Origin: Podospora pseudocomata
Lineage: Eukaryota > Ascomycota > Sordariomycetes > Sordariales > Podosporaceae
Direction: 5' to 3'
NCBI RefSeq assembly: GCF_035222375.1
Contig: NW_026946363.1
Coordinates: 2,914,001 to 2,978,000 of the forward strand
Length of the DNA stretch: 64,000 nt
Of this stretch, positions 1-11,749 are shown piece after piece. The number at the start of each line of letters is the position of its first letter. Position 1 is the first letter of the stretch. The notes under the pieces were generated by a model. That model was not told the DNA's origin and did not search any database. It was given only the letters and a program-made list of their open reading frames with translations. The translations under genes and the position numbers were made by a program.

Positions 1-1143
1 TGACGACGGTCTAGATGCTGTAAGCGCATTGATCGTGCTCAGGCGTAAAGACAACCGGGGAGGCGAGTTGGGGATCTTCCTCGGTGGTGATGTCGGGGGC
101 GTTGTGATAGTTGTGGCAGATGCATCTGATGGCTTGGGACTGTGCTTCGGAGATGTGTAAGTGGCAGCACTCAGCTGCTGCGACCTGACTCTGCGGCTGA
201 CCTCGCCAGCTCTCCGGTCCATCTCTGAGACCATGCCAGCCAGTCTCACCACCAACGCGTTCAGTGAACTACCCTTGTGCTGCAAATCCATAAAGGCGTT
301 GAACCAGCCATCTGTGTTGCCCTTCATAGCATCGAAGATGTCAATGACATCAGGGCGCTCCTGTCGCCATGGCCCGTGGTGCTGCTCGGCCAAATAAATG
401 GTAAAATCTCTGGTCGCCGCAAGACCTTCAGCCAGGTCTTGCGTGGTTTGCTTGAGAGCAATCTGAGTGCGTGCCAGGATGTGCTCAATCTTTTCGTTGC
501 CCTCCAAAATGGTCATCCGGTAGTTTTGATCCTCCAGCATGCGTTCAAACACATCAATATTGTCCATGGGCAACCGCAGGTGCTCGATCCTGAGCTTCAC
601 GTCTTTCATGGCCAGATCCATATCCTCCAGTGTCGTTTCCAGAAACTCGTCCACCTCGTCGATGTGCCCTTGCAAGATGGAGACAACCAGAATCTGGCTG
701 TTGGCCATGCCGTTGAGCAGTAAATAGACACCAAAAGAGATCTGGGCCATCAACCGCCGAAGCTCGTGTGCCTGTTGCCCAGGTCGAAACCGCCACAACG
801 CTGCTGGGTGAGGGTCAGAGTGCTCGCCATCGAGCAGCTCCTCACGACGAGCTTTGGCATCGCCAGTCCTCAGCTTGGGCTTCCCCGAGTTTTCACCTTC
901 GGTGGCCTCGACCAGAGACTCGGCAAAGGCATCCTGCATGGAAGGGATCGGATGCTGTGGTGCTGATGATGCTGCGGACGAAGACGGCACCGGGGGTCCC
1001 GGCCGCGGCTTTTCCTCGGGTCTCCCTCGTGAATCCAGCTTGAGATCTGACCCCATGTCCCTGATGTCGTCGTCATCGGCGATTAACATTATTGGTAGCT
1101 GCACATCGGATATCCGCGATGATGGGTGGCGTGGGAAGGCCAT
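1..1143 (-). CDS. Unnamed fungal coiled-coil protein, 5' part (runs off left edge)
   Basis: The frame is open without a stop from the ATG at 1143 to the window edge, giving 381 codons of the N-terminal part. The first ~105 residues are acidic and Pro/Ser-rich, starting MAFPRHPSS. Residues ~125-310 look helical, with many Leu, Ile, Met and charged residues (for example HIDEVDEFLETTLEDMDLAM), suggesting a coiled coil. A Ser/Pro-rich tail follows (SPKHSPKPS, TPPTSPPRK). I recognise no catalytic motif and no named family; similar unnamed proteins are expected in Pezizomycotina. The frame may stay open a little upstream, so a longer N-terminus or an upstream exon is possible. Coding is certain from the long open frame and codon use; the function is unknown. 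Confidence 0.7.
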   Translation of the reverse strand, partial: MAFPRHPSSRISDVQLPIMLIADDDDIRDMGSDLKLDSRGRPEEKPRPGPPVPSSSAASSAPQHPIPSMQDAFAESLVEATEGENSGKPKLRTGDAKARREELLDGEHSDPHPAALWRFRPGQQAHELRRLMAQISFGVYLLLNGMANSQILVVSILQGHIDEVDEFLETTLEDMDLAMKDVKLRIEHLRLPMDNIDVFERMLEDQNYRMTILEGNEKIEHILARTQIALKQTTQDLAEGLAATRDFTIYLAEQHHGPWRQERPDVIDIFDAMKGNTDGWFNAFMDLQHKGSSLNALVVRLAGMVSEMDRRAGEVSRRVRSQQLSAATYTSPKHSPKPSDASATTITTPPTSPPRKIPNSPPRLSLRLSTINALTASRPSS

Positions 1144-2556
1144 GATTAGGTGGCCGACCCTGACGGCTTCGATACGTTGTTGACAGCTTCGACGGGCCCG
1201 AAGATTCGGCAACCATTGGCCTGCCGATCAACCCGGCGATCGGCAGGAACGGTGGGACGGTGTGGTTCGTTCGCGGGTGGGGCCGGATGTTGTGCGTTCT
1301 GTTCCACGGGAGCCCGCAGTTTGATGGCGGGACGCGGTGCGACGATGGATTTTGGCAGCGCAACAGAGACACCACCACACGTCTGAAATGGAGAAACAAA
1401 AAAGAACAGCGGTTGATAAAGATTGAAACCGGTAGCCGGGTCAGATACAGGCAGGTAAACAATTGCTTGTCATGGATATCCTTCGAGATGAAACATAATT
1501 GGTTCTGGATGGACCCCAAGAGCGCAGCGGCGGTGGGAAGACGGTGAGGAGGGATGTCGGGCGGTGACTCTCACCAGGCTGGCGACGGAAGCGAGCGCCG
1601 AATGATCCAAATTCCGTCGACGAGCTGCACGGGCAGACTGTCAAACACTCGCCAGCAGAGAGCTTTCTCGTGATACCAGGCTCGGTCCGGGGAAGGGTGT
1701 CGCACGATGCTGATCCAGGCGCGCTCTTCGTTTCTAGGGGGGGGGCCCAGGGGTTGAAACAAAGTCCAATGTTTCCTGTTTGCTCAGCACGGGGTGTGTC
1801 TGCTGTCGTTATCGTGAACTTCCAGGTGGGGATGGATGGAAATTGCCTGAATGATGAGAAATACCCAAAGAGAAAACACCACCGTCCTCCGGTAGACAAG
1901 AAGAGAAACGGAGAGATAATGATGGAGAAAACAAAGAGAAAAGAAGACCACCGACCGGGCGGTTTTCGAGAGAGGAAGAACAGCAAACTCAGCGTTGCGT
2001 TCCGCTCCACTCGCGCACTATTGACAGGCGGCGCATTTGCTCAGTGCTTCTGGTTCCTGACTGGGAGACCAGGCGTGCCCTGCACCGGCGTGGCACACAC
2101 ACTGACCCCGACGCTACCCACGGGCGCCATCGAGGGCCCCTGCGATGCCATCTCATCTTCCCCCATTGTTGACTACTTCGTACAGTCCCCATTTGTCATT
2201 TCAATTCCTCGCTGATATGTAAAGGCCTCGACTTGGCTTCTCGTGGGGAATTGGCAGGGGAAAACCTGGATCTGGCTCGTTTGCGCACCGTACCGTCCAT
2301 CTCCGTAAATTGCAATTCTTATTTTCTCTGGAAAAAACCCGGTTGCACTCTCGGGCCCTGGCCTGTGTGCCACTGGGAGGGATTCCGTCATGCGAGCCGA
2401 CGTTGAAATGAACCGTTTTCGGCCCACAACCGATCCAACGCAGAGCGGACGGTAGCTACCTAGCAATTGACGAAGAGAGGGGCCACGGAGAGACGGGGTT
2501 TGTCGTGAGAAGAATATCTGATTGCTCATCATCACCTCGGCTGCGCAAAAACGATC

Positions 2557-2584
2557 CTTCTTCTTCTTCTTCTTCTTCTTCTTC
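2557..2584. repeat. (CTT)n microsatellite
   Basis: About nine CTT units in a row lie in an otherwise non-repetitive intergenic stretch. Confidence 0.9.
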
Positions 2585-2803
2585 ATCACAGTCCAGAAGA
2601 AAAGATCCAGATGCGGGACATGGCGTCTGCTAGTTGGTCTTGGCACGCAGCTGCTGCTCTGTGCCATCGCTAAGACGGAACGGAAACCCCACAGATCCAG
2701 CAACGTCCCTTGTCCACGTTTTCCTCTATCAACCATATATATATAAAAGGGGGTCATTAATTGTACATACAATCGCAGAGTCTCAGGGTAAATCTACAAC
2801 ACC

Positions 2804-2878
2804 ATGAAGAAAACTGGCGATAGCTGCTCTAGAGACGAACATGTTGACTCAACGGCCTGGTTATCTCTCTACATGTGA
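2804..2878 (+). CDS. Possible 24-aa small ORF behind a TATA-like box
   Basis: A strong TATA-like run (about 2735-2750, TATATATATAAAAG) stands ~55 nt before an ATG in a good fungal start context (ACAACACCATG). The ORF encodes 24 residues beginning MKKTGDSCSRDEH and ends at TGA. The spacing is what a real core promoter would show. The peptide has no signal peptide or known motif. It could be a small peptide gene, a leader ORF of a non-coding transcript, or chance. Confidence 0.2.
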   Translation: MKKTGDSCSRDEHVDSTAWLSLYM

Positions 2879-3935
2879 CCTTCCTGCACACACACGGACC
2901 TGAACTGGCCAAAAAATCAATACATGGATGGAACCTGCAGGCCATCTGCAGCTTCCCCTTTCCAGCACGTGTTGATCGATTAGCCGTAATAAATCGCTTC
3001 TGCTCGGCTATGTCTGTGCGTGCGGCGAGCATCTTGTGAAATGGAAAGGGATCCCCAGCTTTGATCTCATGGAGAACTTCAACCTTGACCATTCTCCCAT
3101 CGTCCCAACTCTCTCAGAGAAAGCATCATGACCTCCCAAACTCTAATTCCGCTCCCGCTCCCGCTCCCGGTGGTGATGATCAGCAAGCCACCACGTCCAC
3201 GAAGCCATCTGTGTCTAGTGCCAGCTTGATTCATTGGTCACTGGATGCCACTCGCTGCACATATGCTTCCACGAGGCGTCGATATTACCTTATTCATTCG
3301 ACAAGTCATTCCAACCAGTCAGCTCCCAACTCGGGCTTTGCTATAAGGTCCAACACCGCTCAGCACTGCTTTTCATTGCAGCGTTGTACCTTGAACGCAA
3401 GAGTGGTGGCTTACGATGCTGACAAGGAAGATGTAGGCTGACCATCAGCTGTATCCGAAATGGATTCCCCGGGCAAAGGAAGCGCTAGCAGACGTTATCG
3501 TGAGAACAAAGGAACGTCATCGGCATGGGCAACCCCGACGGGAGAAATGGGCCTTTTCCACCTCCCAAGAAACGCTACCTACCCTACGGCGGCGTGGCCT
3601 GTGGGTTGTGGGCTGTGGGCTACGTTATCGTTGGTGGTTCCAGCTGACCGAGACAGACTTCCTGCCACCTCACGGCAGTTGTTGGCTCCTTCCTTCGCTC
3701 CTTCGTGCGCATAACCCGCCAAGACACGGAGTCTTTACACTCAGCCTTGCAAATCGAAGACCCTGAGTTCCAGGTTGCCATTCTTGTTTTGTGTTTCGTT
3801 GTCGTTTTTTTTTTTTCTTCCTTTCTTCTCTGCATCTACCGTCCGGCACCTGATCTGCAACCTAACCTGCAGGCAAGCTTCACCTCTAGCCTGATCCTAC
3901 TCACCTCTGCCGCAGCCGCCAAAAAAAAAAACCCC

Positions 3936-4884
3936 ATGGCTCGCAATCCCTTCAAGTTCGGCACCGACCTCTGGGATCCGTCCCATCGGTTCGAAAGCTC
4001 GTGGATTCTATCTCCCTGGGCCCTCTTCTTTTGCCGTGCGCTCATTGTAAGTTAAGTTCCCACGTTTTCCCCAGCATTTTCCCCACGAAATCTACAGCTT
4101 CCATCCCGGACACGCATGGATCAAACTGACTCGCAATTCCACTTCGATTTAATAGTCCCTCTACGCCTTCACAACCCTCATCTTCGTCCTCGCCTACCAG
4201 TGCATCAACTCGCCCAACCACTGCGGCGCCTCCCAAGCCCAATTCAGCTACTTCACCTCGCTCACCTACTGGGGCATAGCCTTTTACTTTTTGTTCGCCG
4301 CCATCCACACCTTCACCTACGCCCGCACCGGCCGCCCCTTGCTCGACCGCTTCCCTCGATTCTTGCAGGCGCTCCACTCGGCCTTTTACACCACCATTGT
4401 CGTCTACCCTTTTGTTGTCACTATTGTCTACTGGGCCCGTTTGTTCGACGGCCGTTGGTACAAACTCGCCTATGAAGGCTGGTCCAACATCTCGCAGCAC
4501 GCGCTGAACAGCGTGTTTGCCTTTTTTGAGATTGTCATCCCGAGAACCGACACCCCGCCGCCGCTGCACATCCTGTGGCTGATTTTTGTGCTGGCGCTGT
4601 ATCTGGCGCTGGCCTATGTGACGGAGGCGACCAAGGGGTTTTACACCTATGATTTCTTGGACCCGGAGAAGCAGAAGGGGTGGGTGGCGGTGTATGTCTT
4701 TGGGATCGCGATTGGGTGTGTGATTTTGTTTGGGGTTGCTTGGGGGTTAATCAGGCTGAGAAAATGGGTTGCTGAGACGAAACTGGGGATGGAGGGCAAG
4801 TTTGCGGGGGTGAAGAGGGAGAAGGGGTTGGTGGAGAGGGAGATTGGGGGGAAGGAGGCTATTGCTTTGAGGGAGGATGTGTAA
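3936..4884 (+). CDS. FAR-17a/AIG1-like multi-pass membrane protein
   Basis: There are two exons, 3936-4046 and 4156-4884. The intron begins GTAAGT and ends TTAATAG, joining in phase 0 (RALI then SLYAF) to give 279 aa. The protein has about six hydrophobic segments. The stretch WSNISQHALNSVFAFFEI, followed by LALAYVTEATKGFYTYDFLD, is typical of the FAR-17a/AIG1 family (PF04750). In mammals AIG1 and ADTRP are threonine hydrolases of fatty-acid esters of hydroxy fatty acids, using Thr and His in the membrane; the His of QHALNS is a candidate equivalent. The charged C-terminus from about residue 240 is probably cytosolic. It is convergent with GUP1, another lipid enzyme. Family call firm, reaction inferred. 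Codons shift from C-ending to G/T-ending after about 4560. Confidence 0.87.
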
Positions 4885-5592
4885 TCTTGAGGTATGGTTA
4901 CCTAGGCTAGAAAAAGGGTTTCTAGCCATCCTTTCATGTCTCTCTTCTTGGCTGGTCTGGGAACGGGGGGTGTTTGGTCGTTATCGGTCTCTTTCTCCAT
5001 CATTGAAGGCGTTTTGATTGTTACTGCGTGTGTGATGGTATGGGGAAGGAAAACGGGAGATACCCTCTTTTGTGTGTTGCATATATGTGTATGATCCCTG
5101 GGTGGACATGAGTTAGATATCAATGTGTGGTAATTTATTTACGACAGGAATGAGTTGTTGTTGAGGACTGCAGCCTTGTCATATGTTTGTGATGTGCTCG
5201 GAGGGGGTGAGAGTACAGCATGTGGCTGGTGAGCACTTGCACAGCACAACAAGGGTGGGCTAGACATTGATATATCTCGGAACCAATTTCCGACGCCGTT
5301 ACGGTGTAACGAGCAGGCTGGCTGTTGTGTACGTGCATGACGTGGGTAAGTGCCGGGCTTGACTTGACCGAGCACCCAGGGCAAAACTTGTTCTCTTTGT
5401 ACGATATCACAAGGTCGTAGTTTCCCACGCTCGGTGAGCATTCAAACTGGCACCTGTTCATGTCAAATATGTCAATATCTTACAGCCTCCAATTCAAGAC
5501 CAGCTTTGTATACACAAACCAAAACCTCATCCGGGAATTACAACAACGCTATACTTTTGAACGACCCACTCCCCCTTGTGACGCGTCCTCAA
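4885..5592. other. Gap between convergent genes
   Basis: These 0.7 kb are the facing 3' regions of the AIG1-like gene and GUP1. I see no ORF with support, no repeat and no RNA gene. Confidence 0.6.
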
Positions 5593-7681
5593 TCAACACT
5601 TCAAGTTGATCCCCCGTCTCAGCTCCCCCTGCCTAATCTCAAACATGACCTGTATCCCCACAAACAGCGCCGTACACGCCGTGACCAAAAACACCAGTCC
5701 TATATCTTTTGTCAGCATCCCATTTCCCCATCATAACGTGTGTCACATACCAGAATAATCCCTAAAAACCCCACTGATAATCGCCTTGAGCCCATCCTAC
5801 ACACACACACACACACACACATCAGTTAGCATCCCCTCTATCATCCCAAACAAAATCACAACAAAGTACTCACCAACCCAACCGCAAACCCCACCAAATT
5901 CGCCGAAATCATCATCAGCACATTGCCCACCCCCCCCAACCCACAAAGCCACCTATAAGTCCTCTCCCTTCCTTTAAAATCTTCCTTCCTCACCACCAGT
6001 CCCGCCACAATCTCCGGTATAAAAAACAACACCACCAACCACCCCCAAATCAGCAAATTCAGCTTGATGTCATGCCACAGCGCCACAAACGTAAAAACAA
6101 CCAAATACGTCACCACCGTCCTCACCCCCTGCCCCAAAGACCTGAAGCTTGACCCCCCCAGCGGAATATAAATATACCGCAGCAGCCACCGATAATAACT
6201 CCTATGCCACCCCCGCCAAAACGACAAGGCCGAGTAATTATTCGACATGCACCTCAGCATGTTCTCCGGTGGATCAATCCCATCAACTAACGACCAGAGT
6301 CGAAAGAATCTCCAGGGAAGGAGGAGCTTAAGCCAGACGATGTGCAGGTTGAAGTATGACAACAGAGAGATCTGAGCGGGCGTGTAAGTCGACCATTCAG
6401 GGCGTGACTTGCTTATCGCGCCGACATAGTCGTAGTGAAGCACCAGCTCCATGCAGAGCAGCACCAGCAGAAACCGAACCGCATACTTCCACGTTCGTGC
6501 CGAAGAAATCGTCGCTGATCGGTACCGCGACTGCGAGATGTAATCGTTGAACGTAATAATCGGACCCGTCAGATACAGCGGCGCATAAACCGCATACCCG
6601 ACATAGTTCCTGAAGCTGTAATCACCCTTTTGAGCCGGCAGGGCAATCCGGTCTCGCTCAGAGAGGTTGGACAGGTCGAGGTTCTTCTTCTTATGCGTGT
6701 CAGCATCTCTCTAACAGGGTGAACACAACGAACAAAACATACCTCAACCACCCCCCCCACCGTACTCCTACCATCCAAACTCCAGTAATAATCCAAACTA
6801 AAACTAACCAGCCTCAAAACCGTGATATTGAACAAAATCTCCCACCTCCCCATCAACCCCCCAAACCCATCCATCCACTCCCCCAACCTCACCACCGCCG
6901 GCAGGTCAACAACCATATTCTTCCTGTCAATCCCCAACGTGCCCGTCACCAATCGGGCAACATACCCAAACCTATACCCCGAACAAACCTCATTCGCAAA
7001 CAAGGTACATATATTAAAAACCCACGTCCCAACCGGCACATACCTCCTCGGCAACCCCTTCGCAATCGCATAATTCCCCGCCAGTATCACCAACACCTTG
7101 ATCGCCGAGAAACCATGCAAAATCACCAAAAAAACCAGCGCAAACACAAAATCAAACGATGTCCGCTGACGAAACCGCATTTCCACCCCTTCGGCACTGT
7201 TTTCTTTTACGTCACCCCTTGTGGTGACCATGTTGTACACTCTCCTGAGTAAAGGGTGAAAAAGTAACAATGCAGCCATGGCGGGGAGGTTCCGCCTGAA
7301 TGTTCTGTATTGGGCGTCTGAATTGTCGATTTTGCGGCCTAGGATCCAGCCTTCTGACAGAAAACGCTCGAACTTGGGGTAGCGGGGGTCCGAGGGGCGG
7401 GAGACGGAGTAGGCGACGTAGAACATGGAGGGGACGGCGAGGAGGAAGACGAGGTAATAGAGGTAGAATTCAGGGGTTTTCCACTTGGGGGGTGAGGCTC
7501 CATTGGTGGGGGGTTTGGGGGAGGTTGAGTCCCGTCGTTTATCGGGGGAACGGGCTTCGAGGGGGCGGTAGGGGACGCCCGAGGGGGTGGTGAAGCGGGT
7601 GTCGAGGGTGTCGAGGGTGTAGATGTTTCGGAGGAGGGCCAGCGGGCCGGTGCCGCTGCCGCTGCCGCCGTTCGGCGCCAT
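5593..7681 (-). CDS. GUP1: GUP1-type membrane-bound O-acyltransferase
   Basis: There are four exons on the minus strand: 7681-6743, 6689-5874, 5796-5751 and 5699-5593, with introns of 53, 77 and 51 nt. The first intron has a clear GCTGAC branch site. The product is 635 aa. The start is the ATG at 7681; the frame upstream is open only to a GTG. Typical GUP1 sequence includes GRKIDNSDAQYRTFRRNLP near residue 110, then MBOAT core motifs SFWRGWHRSYYRWLLRYIY and FVALWHDIKLNLLIWGW; the His of ALWHD is the expected catalytic residue. At least eight membrane segments are visible. In yeast, Gup1 is an ER acyltransferase that remodels the lipid of GPI anchors by adding a very long acyl chain. The second intron carries an AC microsatellite (5799-5822). 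Confidence 0.93.
5799..5822. repeat. (AC)n microsatellite in GUP1 intron 2
   Basis: About twelve AC units form the polypyrimidine-side end of the second GUP1 intron, read as GT repeats directly before the AG acceptor on the coding strand. Confidence 0.85.
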
Positions 7682-9301
7682 GGTTGCGGTCACGGTTGGA
7701 GGGGATCGTTTGTTGTCGTCGAGTGGTGAAGGGGGATGGAGGTGGTGGTTATATCATTTCCACCCTTTGATTCGGAATCTCAAAGGCGTAAAATGCCAAT
7801 GGCAACTAAAGTAAACGACTGTGCTGAAGAAGATTGATGGATTTTTCAAAAGAAAAAAGAGTGGCTGTAGTCGGTTAAGGTAAAAAGTGTCGAGAAATGG
7901 GTGGTCAGAGGACATTCGTCTCGAGTTGCCCGGCTCCGTGTCTGTTCACAGGGGCGCGGTTGATGGTGTCAGCTGGAGCCCGCCAACAGTGGAACCGCGG
8001 TCCAGCCGTTGTGTTACGGTTTGTGGGGTCGGTTGCCGCCGGCTGTGTTGAGCTGTGGGCGCACTGACCACTTTTTGACCCCTTTCTTGATGTTGCCCCT
8101 GAGCCCCTTTTTTGTTTTGGTGATGGTGAGGTTGTTATGGAACAGGCGGCGCGAAAAAAAAAATGTGAAAATATCTGGGATATTTTGGTGTTTTGGACTG
8201 TTGAGGTCGGGAAAAATGTTTTTGGTCGGTGTTGGTGGGCAAATGTTGCGATGTTTTGAACTGGGCAGCTGTGGAAGTGGATGTATGGGTCGGAGTGGTG
8301 AATAACTTCAAGCTGGGATTTGTTATTTTGTTGGTTATGTGGGATATAAAGTTGAGCACCCAAAAGTGTTTAGTGTTGGAAGGTTCATGAGCTGGCTTTG
8401 CTACACCCGAAGCCCAAGAAGTGAGTGCCCCAAGCAGTGCAAGAGCATGTGTGAAAGTTGAAGCGGCAGTATATAACCTCGGTTTTCTGCGTCAACAATT
8501 GCTCCTCGTGTCTGATTCACAATCATATCGCGCGATGGCCGGTGGCCATGTGGTCTCTGACGTGATCGTGAACCAGATACGAGAAGTATTTTGCTTGGAA
8601 TCTCACCTCAAACCGTCGGGAGTTCGAGCGCAGACTCGTTTCTTTTTCTTTTTCTGCATCAGTATCATGACCAGCGTATGCCGGAGGAAGAACGCGAAGG
8701 ATACAGTCCCCTATCTCAAACAAGAAGGTATTCTCTGCATAGGGTTAAAAGGCGCAGTTGTTTACGACGATGCATCCTTTAACCCCATGTAGAGAATGTT
8801 TTGCTCTTCCCACTAGAACCCCAATGTCAAGTCGATGGGTTCGAAACGTCGACCGATCATCATCTGTCCATTTTTTTGGCCCTCGAGTCTTTGCTTCGGG
8901 CTTAAGAGCACCCCCGCCCCGCCATATAGCCTTCGTTTCCTGCCCAATTACTATCGTTCCTTGCATTTGGTTTATGGCCAAGTAGCACGACCAAATACCG
9001 GGGTGTGTTTTGTGTCGATTTTGAAGACTGCTCTGCTAATACGATCGTGTTCAAAACGTTCGCTGAGCGCTGTTCCTTTTTTCCTTCACACAGCCCGGAC
9101 ACGCTCCCACATCTTTATTATGCACCAGCACAGTTAGGTATCGTTAGTCACATCAGCTCCTTTTCCTGCACCTCAAAGCCACCAACAATCACTTACTCCA
9201 CCCCTACAGCAACAAGGCCTTTCAACCAAATAATTTCATTCATTCTTCCCTTCATATACTCATCAACCATGCTATTTACACCACCCCGTCTCCCCATCCC
9301 T
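7682..9301. other. Intergenic region with an imperfect palindrome
   Basis: These 1.6 kb hold the GUP1 promoter and the 3' side of the F-box gene. The one clear structure is the hairpin-forming inverted repeat at 8730-8797, listed separately. Short ORFs on both strands have no support. Confidence 0.6.
8730..8797. repeat. Inverted repeat, 27-nt arms, 14-nt loop
   Basis: The left arm is 8730-8756 and the right arm 8771-8797. The left arm and the reverse complement of the right arm agree at 22 of 27 positions, and all five differences are transitions. The shape fits a decayed short hairpin element (MITE-like) or a transcribed stem-loop. I see no target-site duplication. Confidence 0.7.
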
Positions 9302-10932
9302 CTACGCCCCCATAACCCCATAACTCCTCACCCTCGAAAAGAAAAAAGGCTTATCATTCCTCAGCGTAAACTCAGCCCAATCATCCGTCAGCCTATTCCA
9401 GCTATAAAACCCCCTCCAAGCCAACTTATTATTCCTCGCCCCCTTCCCCGTGCTCTTCAGCGTCAGATCCAACCTGTACACATACTTACTCACTCCCTCC
9501 GTCTCCACCATCACATCCCCTTCAACCTCGCTCAGACTAGCCCCCGGGTTATCCCCCGCCCTCGCCAACCTCCACCTCCCCTTTAGTGCTGACTCCATCA
9601 CATGCCCTGAATGGTGGGAGGCATAAGTCTCGCGGGTAAGGTGGTGAACCACCTCGTTTGGTTCCGCTGTAGTCAACAGTGACAAACAAGTCCCGTCCCG
9701 GAAAAATCGTAGGTACCGGTAGTACGTCACGACATGAATCGGCGCCCCCCAAGTGATACTGTTCGAATTAGCCATCCCGCTCCGGACGTAGTTCACAGTG
9801 CTGATATAACACCCATTAAACCTCAACCTCGGACGAAGACGGAACATCCGTTGCCAACTCGACCGGTAAAGGCTGTTGAAAAACGCCAGCGTATTGGCTG
9901 TCGATTCATCAGCCAACTTCTCCGCCCGTTTCTCCAGGTCAAAAACTGGCACAACAAAACCATCTTCTTGTTCAGTCTCCGTTGGCGAAGTCGCACCGCT
10001 GCTCTGCGTAAACGCCTCCGCAGCAGCCGCCTCCTCAGCCGCCTCCCGCTCGAGATCCTCCTCGGCAAGCGGCTCCCAAGTGATCTGCCTCTGCCAGTGG
10101 TAGTGCATCCCCCCAAAACCAAACTCCACCCCCAAACAAATCCGCCGCCATATCCTATCCTCCGTCACGACCAAAAACGCAAGTCGCTTGCATACCTGCG
10201 CCAGACGAACAAAGTCACCCACATCCGCGACAGCAACGTCATGGAGGATGTGAACAAGTATCTCATCAGGCAGGTTCGAAATCGGGCAGGGAGGCTGAGG
10301 CATGCCCTCGATTTCTGGCGGCACCGGCTCAATAGTCAAACCCGCAAAACTGGCGATGAGCTCCTTCATAGTCTGAGGCTGATCGGCTTTTGCATCCCCC
10401 GGTGCCGCAGCCGTAGAGGAATCCCCCGACTTTGGTGCTGCCATCTTTTGGGGAAATTTCGCCCTGGGGAAGTGCTTCGCTTTGTAGTTTTGATCGACTT
10501 GGTCATCCATCTGAATGTTGGGTCAGCAGTCAGTTCCAGTTAGAGTGTAGGAGGAGCAAGACATACCCTAAACGCCTTTCTATACAGCCTCAAACTATCC
10601 CCCAAATTCCCCGCCGCCTCCCTTTCCACAGCCTTCTCATAATGCTCGAGAGCGGTGATTGGCTCCTTCTTAGTGGGCACAGCGGCAACTCCTGTAATTG
10701 TGGCCGGCTGTCCGGGTTCATCAAACACCTTTGTAGGCACATAATCCTCCTCATACTCCTTGGCGATCGGCTTCTTCGTAGGAGGAGGCGGCTTCCTCGA
10801 CCCCGTCGATGGTCCAGCCGTAGCATGTTGATGCTGACGGGGGCGGTGTGACTGCTGATGTCTAGCCCTGACCTCAGCCCTCCACTGCTCCCTAAACGAC
10901 TCAAGATCAGGGTTTGTCTCTGAAGATTCCAT
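9302..10932 (-). CDS. F-box protein with TPR-like N-terminus (Pof7/Hrt3/FBXO9 type)
   Basis: There are two exons, 10932-10567 and 10510-9302, with an intron of 56 nt (GTATGT..CAG), encoding 524 aa. Residues ~85-135 form a TPR-like helix pair (ALEHYEKAVEREAAGNLGDS) that spans the splice junction. The F-box covers about residues 198-246 (PISNLPDEILVHILHDVAV). The C-terminal half carries the conserved Pof7/FBXO9 module, with FNGCYISTVNYVRSG and a jelly-roll-like region (VTYYRYLRFFRDGTCLSLLT). The family acts as a substrate receptor of SCF ubiquitin ligases through Skp1; fission yeast Pof7 and human FBXO9 share this order. An Ala/Glu-rich insertion lies near residue 290. The specific substrate cannot be inferred. 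Confidence 0.88.
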
Positions 10933-11749
10933 TTTGTTCAACAAATGTGATGATGAGTGAGACTTGCAAATGCCGAGAGGTCCGTCCGTGTGGCGATTGT
11001 GATGTCGACGACTTGGTCGGTTGAACTGAGGAAAATGCAACCGGAAGAGAATCCAATCTTGTAATAAATAGGTAACTCAAACTAAAGACGGGCTCGTTCA
11101 CCGCAAAATAATTCAAACAGTCATCGATTCAACGAAAGCGGTGATGTGCATATTTACGAGGAGGAGGTTGTGTCATTCGGCGAGCGGATGGGGATAAGAG
11201 TTCCGGCCGGCGCGATAAGCAAGCTTGGGCCACCCACTGAAGATCGGAGTTAACACGCACTGTGACGTTCTGCCAAGCCTCCCGAGTTCTTTTGTGTCTT
11301 TGAATATCTTCAAAACAATGTCGCGGCTTTTGAAGAGCATGATGATGGCTGTTTTCCACATAAACCATCACATATGACCATGTTCAGGTGCCGAGACATT
11401 CATTACTCATCATCAGTGACACAACCAGACAGCACCCGCAGCCTTCTCCCCCAGTGTGACTCTTATATCTCGGAGGACAAAAGGCAAAGGCACCCATGTG
11501 CTCTCCAGCATGCGCCAGCCGCACCGAGTAAGCAAATAGGTAAGTTGGTTGGAAGATCACACGTCAAGATAGACTGTCTAATGAAACGCAGGCAAAATGA
11601 ACTAACCCTGAATCGCACGGCTCTCACAAGAAAAGAATTCGCTCCACCTTTTGCTGACACAGCTTCAGTAGCCCCTATTTACCCCTGAGCCAGATTCGTG
11701 TACAAGATTGTCCATCGACACTAAGCCAACCAATCATACAGATCCTGAA
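10933..11749. other. Intergenic region
   Basis: This is the promoter side of the F-box gene and the upstream flank of the ribokinase relic. I see no supported ORF, repeat or RNA gene. Confidence 0.55.

Larger units (their letters stand above)
1144..3935. other. Intergenic region, divergent promoters
   Basis: This 2.8-kb gap separates the left-edge gene from the FAR-17a/AIG1-like gene on the opposite strand. It holds a CTT microsatellite (about 2557-2584), a TATA-like run near 2735-2750 followed by a tiny ORF, and poly-T/C-rich sequence just before 3936. Several short ORFs occur, but none has introns, motifs or codon use that would support a gene. Confidence 0.6.

Noticed and set aside
6719-7252. 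177-codon plus-strand frame within GUP1
   Set aside because: It lies opposite the GUP1 coding exon and is a low-complexity Pro/Asn/His translation of C-rich sequence.
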